Origin: Blastomyces gilchristii SLH14081
Lineage: Eukaryota > Ascomycota > Eurotiomycetes > Onygenales > Ajellomycetaceae
Assembly (NCBI RefSeq): GCF_000003855.2
Contig: NW_003101658.1
Span: forward strand, 465,897-529,896
Direction: 5' to 3'
DNA: 64,000 nucleotides
Shown: positions 59,100 to 64,000 of the stretch, piece by piece
Layout: every line of letters starts with the position of its first letter
Position numbering within the stretch: the first letter of the stretch is position 1
The notes under the pieces: generated by a model
The model's database searches: none
Seen by the model: the letters and a program-made list of their open reading frames with translations, nothing else
Told to the model about the DNA's origin: nothing
Program-made: the position numbers and the translations under genes

Positions 59100-62000
59100 A
59101 AATAAAGAATTAATAATTCTTATATCTCTAAGTCTATATTACAATTACAATATATACTCTGAATAAGAAGATACTAGTGAGATATTTACTTAACTTCAGA
59201 GTAAATACTAACTTCATATTCTATTTCTTTTCTTTAATAAAGAGTTAAAAGAAGATAGACTTATCAGATTATATGAAATTTACTAATAAAATAAAATATC
59301 ACTATTTGACATAATTTAAGCAAAGTGTGTAATCACAGACTAGAAGAAATCTTTAAGAAGAGCAGTCTGCTTCTTTACACAGTTAATATTATAGATAAGA
59401 ACATTATTCTAGATCTCTTATAATTGAGAGAAAACAATTCTCTTATTAACTGAGTTACTCAGATGTGACAGTATTATCTTATTAATAAAAAGACAGTGAT
59501 AGAGAAATCTGAAGAATTTTATTAAAAGAATCTTGAGAAAAAGATTGAGTCAATATACTATATAGTAGATAACTGAGACTTAGAGATAGATAAAGAAGTT
59601 ATTATTCTCACTGTAAGATTAGCAGCAGTATCTGTTATTAAAGACAGATATATATAATATCTCTTTACAGATTTTAAGAATGTCTTTTCAGAAAGAAAAG
59701 TAGTAAAGTTTTCTGATATTAAGATATAATATAAAATTCATCTTAAAGACAGTGTAACAGCACTGTATAGATCTCTCTATAACTTATCTATAAAGAAATT
59801 GAATATTCTGCATAAATATCTTGAAGAAGTACAATCAAAGAACTGAATATATTTATTAAAGAGTTCAGCAGAGATATCTATACTCTTTATACTTAAGAAG
59901 AATGATAGACTATATCTATATATAGATTACAGAGGTCTTAATAAGATGATAATTAAGAATTACTATTTATTACTGTTAATTGATAAGATAATCAATCAAT
60001 TATCTAAAGCAAAGATGTTTTCAAAGATTAATATACAGAATATCTATTATAGAATCAGAGTTAATAAAGATAATATTTAAAAAACAGCTTTTTATACTAA
60101 GTATGATAATTTTAAATATCTTGTTTTATCTTTTAATCTTTGTAATACTTCAGTCATCTTTCAAATCTATATAAATAAGACACTGCAGAGCCTTGTTAAC
60201 ATCTTCTGTATAGTATACTTAAATAATATTCTAATCTTCTCAAAAACAGAGAAAGAATATGATACTCATGTTTAAAAAGTATTAAGTTACTTAAAACAGT
60301 ATTAACTCTATATAAACACTAAAAAATACTCATTCTACATGCAGAAGATTGATTTCTTAGATTATATTATTAAGATAAATAGCATTTCAATGAATAGAAG
60401 CTGAGTCTCTGTTATTGAAAACTGACTGATGCTGCAGACATATCATGAAATGCAGATGTTTTTAAAATTTATAAATTTCTATAGATGATTCATCTATATA
60501 TATTTACAGATTACTGTTTCTCTTACAGATCTGTTAAAGAGAAGTGTGAAAGACAGAAAAATAAAACTATTTATTCTCACTTAAGATATTATACAGATAT
60601 TTATGAAATTAAAACAAGCTTTTACAGATGTTATAATACTGAATCACTTTAACTCTGACTTACTTAGTCAGTGTGAAACTGATATATTTAGAAATAAGAT
60701 CTGTGAAATCTTTTCACAGTTGATATCAGAGATCTTTTAACATTAAAAGAATCAGAGAATAATTATCTCTGAGAAAACAGATAATGAATTATCTGTGAGA
60801 GAAGACTTTTTCATAGAGTCTATAAGATACTATGAATAAAGATCAGTGATCTTCTTCTTCAAGAAGTTATCACTCACACAGAGAAGATATAATACTCATA
60901 ATCAGAAGATGTTAATAATTATCAAATTCTTTAAGATCTAGTAATATTATCTTCAGAGTAGTAAGTATTCAGTGTAAGTTCTTACTAATTATATAAATCT
61001 GTGTTACTTCTTAATAACAAAGAGCTTGACAGAATGTTAAGTCAGATAAGCAGAGCTGCTTTCAGAGTATAATTTCTATATCTGATACTGTTCAGATCAG
61101 CTTAATCTTACTAATACACTGTCTAAATAACCTGATTATAATATCATTAATATGAAGAAGAATTCTATAAAAGAATCTCTGTCATTACTGTAGAAGAAGC
61201 TAGCTGTAGAGAGTTGAGATTCTCTGAAGCTTAGAAACAGCACTGATAAGACAGCTATATAACTCAGTATAGAAGATGAAAGAAAACTCAGATCTCTGCA
61301 GAGAATTAACACTGAAGATTATAAGCTTCTTATATTATATCTTATAATCATTGAATTGATAAAGAATGAAATGATTTATAATCTTTCAATCTGACTACTT
61401 TTAAAATTCATTGATAAGTTACAGAAGAGAGACATCTCTACTGCAGCTTAAATTCAGAAGTTAAAGAAGAAAGAATTCAGTTTAAACTTGAAAGAGACAG
61501 ACTCTGAGTGAGATAATACTGCTAAGAAATCAAGTCACTGATAACTAGAAGAATATAAACTTCTACTACTGAATAATTCAGTCTTCATCTCTTGTAGCAG
61601 AGCAGTGTGTCAGAAGTTATTAAGAATTCATTATAATAATTCTCATACAGAACACTTTGAGTTAGAGAAGACTGAGAAGCTTCTAAAATGTAAATATATT
61701 TGAAACAAGCTCTGAGCAGATATTAAAGAGTATATTAAGACTTATAATATTTATCAAAAGATAAAGATTTCACAGTATAAGTAATACAGTGAGTTGATAT
61801 CACTGCCTGTTTCAAAGAGCTTATAATAGAATCTATTAATAAATTTCATAGTTAATCTACTGAAGTTGATAAGAGTCAAAGAATATGACTCAATTTTAGT
61901 TATTATTAACTGCTTTATGAAGATAATCAGATATATCTCTACTTATAAAAAGATTAAAGCCTCTGAATTGACTGACCTGTTTTTAGATATCATCATTTAT

Positions 62001-62930
62001 AATCACAGTGCTCTGAAATTATTAATAATAGATCAAGAATCTCTCTTTATCAGTAAATACTGATCAGCTTTTTACTATCATCTTATAATAAGATATCTTC
62101 TCAGTATCACAGTTCATCTGCAGATAGATGATCAGACTGAATATCAGAATCAGATACTAGAATAGTATCTTCAAGTATTCTATTTATATTATTAGAATGA
62201 TTAACTTAAACATCTTCTAATCACTGAATTCATATATAATAATGTAAAGAATGTAATCTTAAAGATATTTTCTTTCTATACTTATTATAAATATAATTCT
62301 TTATTACTCAGTGATATTATGAATAATATTTTAAAGAAGAGAATAGACAGTCAGAATATTAGATAGATACAGAGAATAAAGTATCTCTCAGTATCAGAAG
62401 TAAAAGTGAGATTAAAACTTTTGAATAAAATTTATAAGAAGATAGTGAAAAGCATTCATCATACTTAGAAGTAGTAGATGAAATACTATAATTGAAAACA
62501 TCTTTCAATGAAGTTCTTGATAGAGAATTAAGTACTACTTTCAGCAAAGAATATCAAGATAATGAGACTGTGTAAGAAGCTTAGTAAGTAGTAACTAGAA
62601 TCTTTTTCAGTAATAAGAGTAATAAGTAAGCAGATATATAAGTTGAAATTATTTATAAAATTAAAATCAATTCATTCTATTTTTCATATTTTCTATTTAA
62701 AGCTCTATAAGCAATGTCTCAGAGTAGAGCTGTCTTGACTGAATAATATTAAGATTGAGAGTGATACTGAATATCTTGTGAAGAAAATATTGAATAAATG
62801 AATGTATTACAGTAAGCTTTAATATCTCATTAAATGAGAAAATTATTTATTATCAGAGAATTCATAAGAACTGCTTGAGTATTTGAAAAATACTGAGAAA
62901 GAGATTGTAAGCTATGAGATAGTTAGTAGA
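59100..62930 (+). pseudogene. T3-B pol relic: RT, RNase H, integrase, chromodomain
   Basis: RT fingers near 59,870-59,950 (ILFILKKNDRLYLYIDYRGL). RNase H-like sequence follows at about 60,500-61,050. The integrase core includes the open piece 61,866-62,063 (MIRVKEYDSILVIINCFMK to LLIIDQESLFISKY). After an integrase C-terminus, a chromodomain-like block at about 62,755-62,920 reads DTEYLVKKILNK, YLIK, ENYLLSENS, EYLKNTEKEI. This places T3 among the chromoviruses. Not functional. Confidence 0.75.
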
Positions 62931-63169
62931 GATTACTCTGTTACATATCAGAGATATTGAGTAAGAAATGCTACTTAAAACTTCTCATTTTTTTTAAAGA
63001 ATTTTTTAGAGATAATCTCATAGTAATAAGCTGATATCTTATAAACTCTATAGCACTCTTCTTCTATTTTCTCTTAAAGAATTTTTTAGAAGTTTAATGA
63101 GACTATACAAGTATAAAATTTCTGAAGCAGTTAGAGAAAAGAGATATTGAAAATTAATAAAAAGATTAA

Positions 63170-64000
63170 TATTATTGATCTGCAGATCACTGCTATTCTA
63201 ATAGAATTACAGCCTGCTGAAAAAGTAAAAAGAGAGATCAGAGTCTACTTACTAATAATCATATTCTTATCAAACTCATTCTTCACTGTTGAAGTCTCTG
63301 ACACTGATATCTTTATCTACTGAGAAGTTAGTGCTGTGACACTGCAGAAGAGTATAAGAAATATATAAAAATATCAACTTATTAACTTATAAAGCATCTC
63401 AGTTATCTACTTCAATTGAAGTGAGATTCTCTTTAATCAGTGATTAATCTTTACAGTACTTTTAATAATAACACTAACTAATCTCTTCTTAAGATCAGTC
63501 ATTCTGAGATGTTTTTTTATCTCAGAGATTCATGCTTTCATCTTCTTTTACAGATGAGTAAGAGAGATCTTCTCAGTCTTGATAAAATCTGTCAATACTT
63601 GAAGCTCTGAGATTCTTACTCTGCACTGCTTGAGTATTTAGACTTCTTATCAGAGTTGATACAATGTCTTTCTGTGAAATAATACTTACAGAGAGATAGA
63701 AGTTATTGTTACAGATGTAATAAAAATAACAGAAGTAAGAGAAGAGATAGATATATAAAATTCCTCTCTTCTTCAGTTACTTGATACAGTGTAGATAAGT
63801 AGCAGTACTGATCAGAGACTGCACTGAAGTCTTTTCACAGAGAGAAGATAAAGAAACTGCAGAATTCTGCAAACTCAACTCAGCAGTATTTCAAGCAGAA
63901 CTCAAGTGTGCTGTGAGAGAGAAACTACAGATTGAGCTTCTCAGAGTCACTGTCTCTGAAATCAAGCTCTTTTCAGATTTCTCTCTGAATGATCACACAG
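63170..64000 (+). pseudogene. T3-B post-integrase coding segment (continues past window)
   Basis: Downstream of the chromodomain, a frame leads into EVFSQREDKETAEFCKLNSA and REKLQIELLRVTVSEIKLF at the window end, matching the open 136-codon stretch of T3-A. Function unknown; charged and helix-prone. Confidence 0.45.

Larger units (their letters stand above)
57496..64000 (+). mobile_element. T3-B: Ty3/Gypsy chromovirus, 3' end outside window
   Basis: Plus-oriented copy of T3 with a 5' LTR of 532 bp (57,496-58,027), preceded by ATTAC as the expected target duplication. From T3-A (internal length 6,712 bp) the 3' LTR should begin near 64,740, so the window ends about 0.7 kb too early. Order: LTR, gag, protease/RT/RNase H, integrase, chromodomain, post-integrase coding segment. 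Broken by stops throughout. Confidence 0.87.

Overview
This window is from a filamentous ascomycete nucleus. The evidence is short GT-AG introns with CTAAC/CTGAC-type branch sites, a fungal gene set (SMP3, a microsomal P450, BET5, a CaMKK/SNF1-activating-type kinase, PTH1), and Ty3/Gypsy chromovirus, Tad-like LINE and tRNA-SINE repeats heavily damaged by C-to-T hypermutation. The two-compartment layout (GC-balanced gene island inside very AT-rich, transposon-built DNA) resembles genomes of some Onygenales such as the Blastomyces group; this placement within Eurotiomycetes is inference.

Layout. Positions 1-41,524 are wall-to-wall nested transposons. I resolve three LTR families by their LTRs and 5-bp target duplications: T1 (258-bp LTRs), T2 (305-315-bp LTRs) and T3 (532-bp LTRs). 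T1-A (enters from the left edge, ends 13,535) carries T3-A (3,714-11,489) and itself sits in T1-C (13,536-20,622), which also received T2-1 (14,029-19,723) and a 380-bp SINE (19,927-20,306). T2-2 (20,794-41,524) was split by T1-B (24,146-39,049), which was split in turn by a 7.6-kb LINE (31,080-38,695). Positions 41,525-57,495 form the gene island. Positions 57,496-64,000 are another T3 element (T3-B), cut off by the window end before its 3' LTR.

Gene island. In order: smp3 (+, 4 exons), a cytochrome P450 (+, 2 exons), bet5 (-, 5 exons), a CaMKK-like protein kinase (+, 6 exons) and pth1 (-, 1 exon). These are housekeeping functions (GPI-anchor assembly, vesicle tethering, peptidyl-tRNA recycling, kinase signalling) plus one P450 of unknown substrate. 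They do not form an obvious pathway cluster.

Most notable signals. (i) The hypermutation footprint is not the classical CpA-directed RIP: CC/GG and CG are almost erased while CA/TG survive. (ii) The SINE and the LINE share the same 3' tail, which suggests a mobilisation pair. (iii) The LINE keeps an unmutated, GC-rich 5' end with 147-bp tandem units. (iv) T1 and T3 carry formerly coding sequence downstream of integrase/chromodomain.
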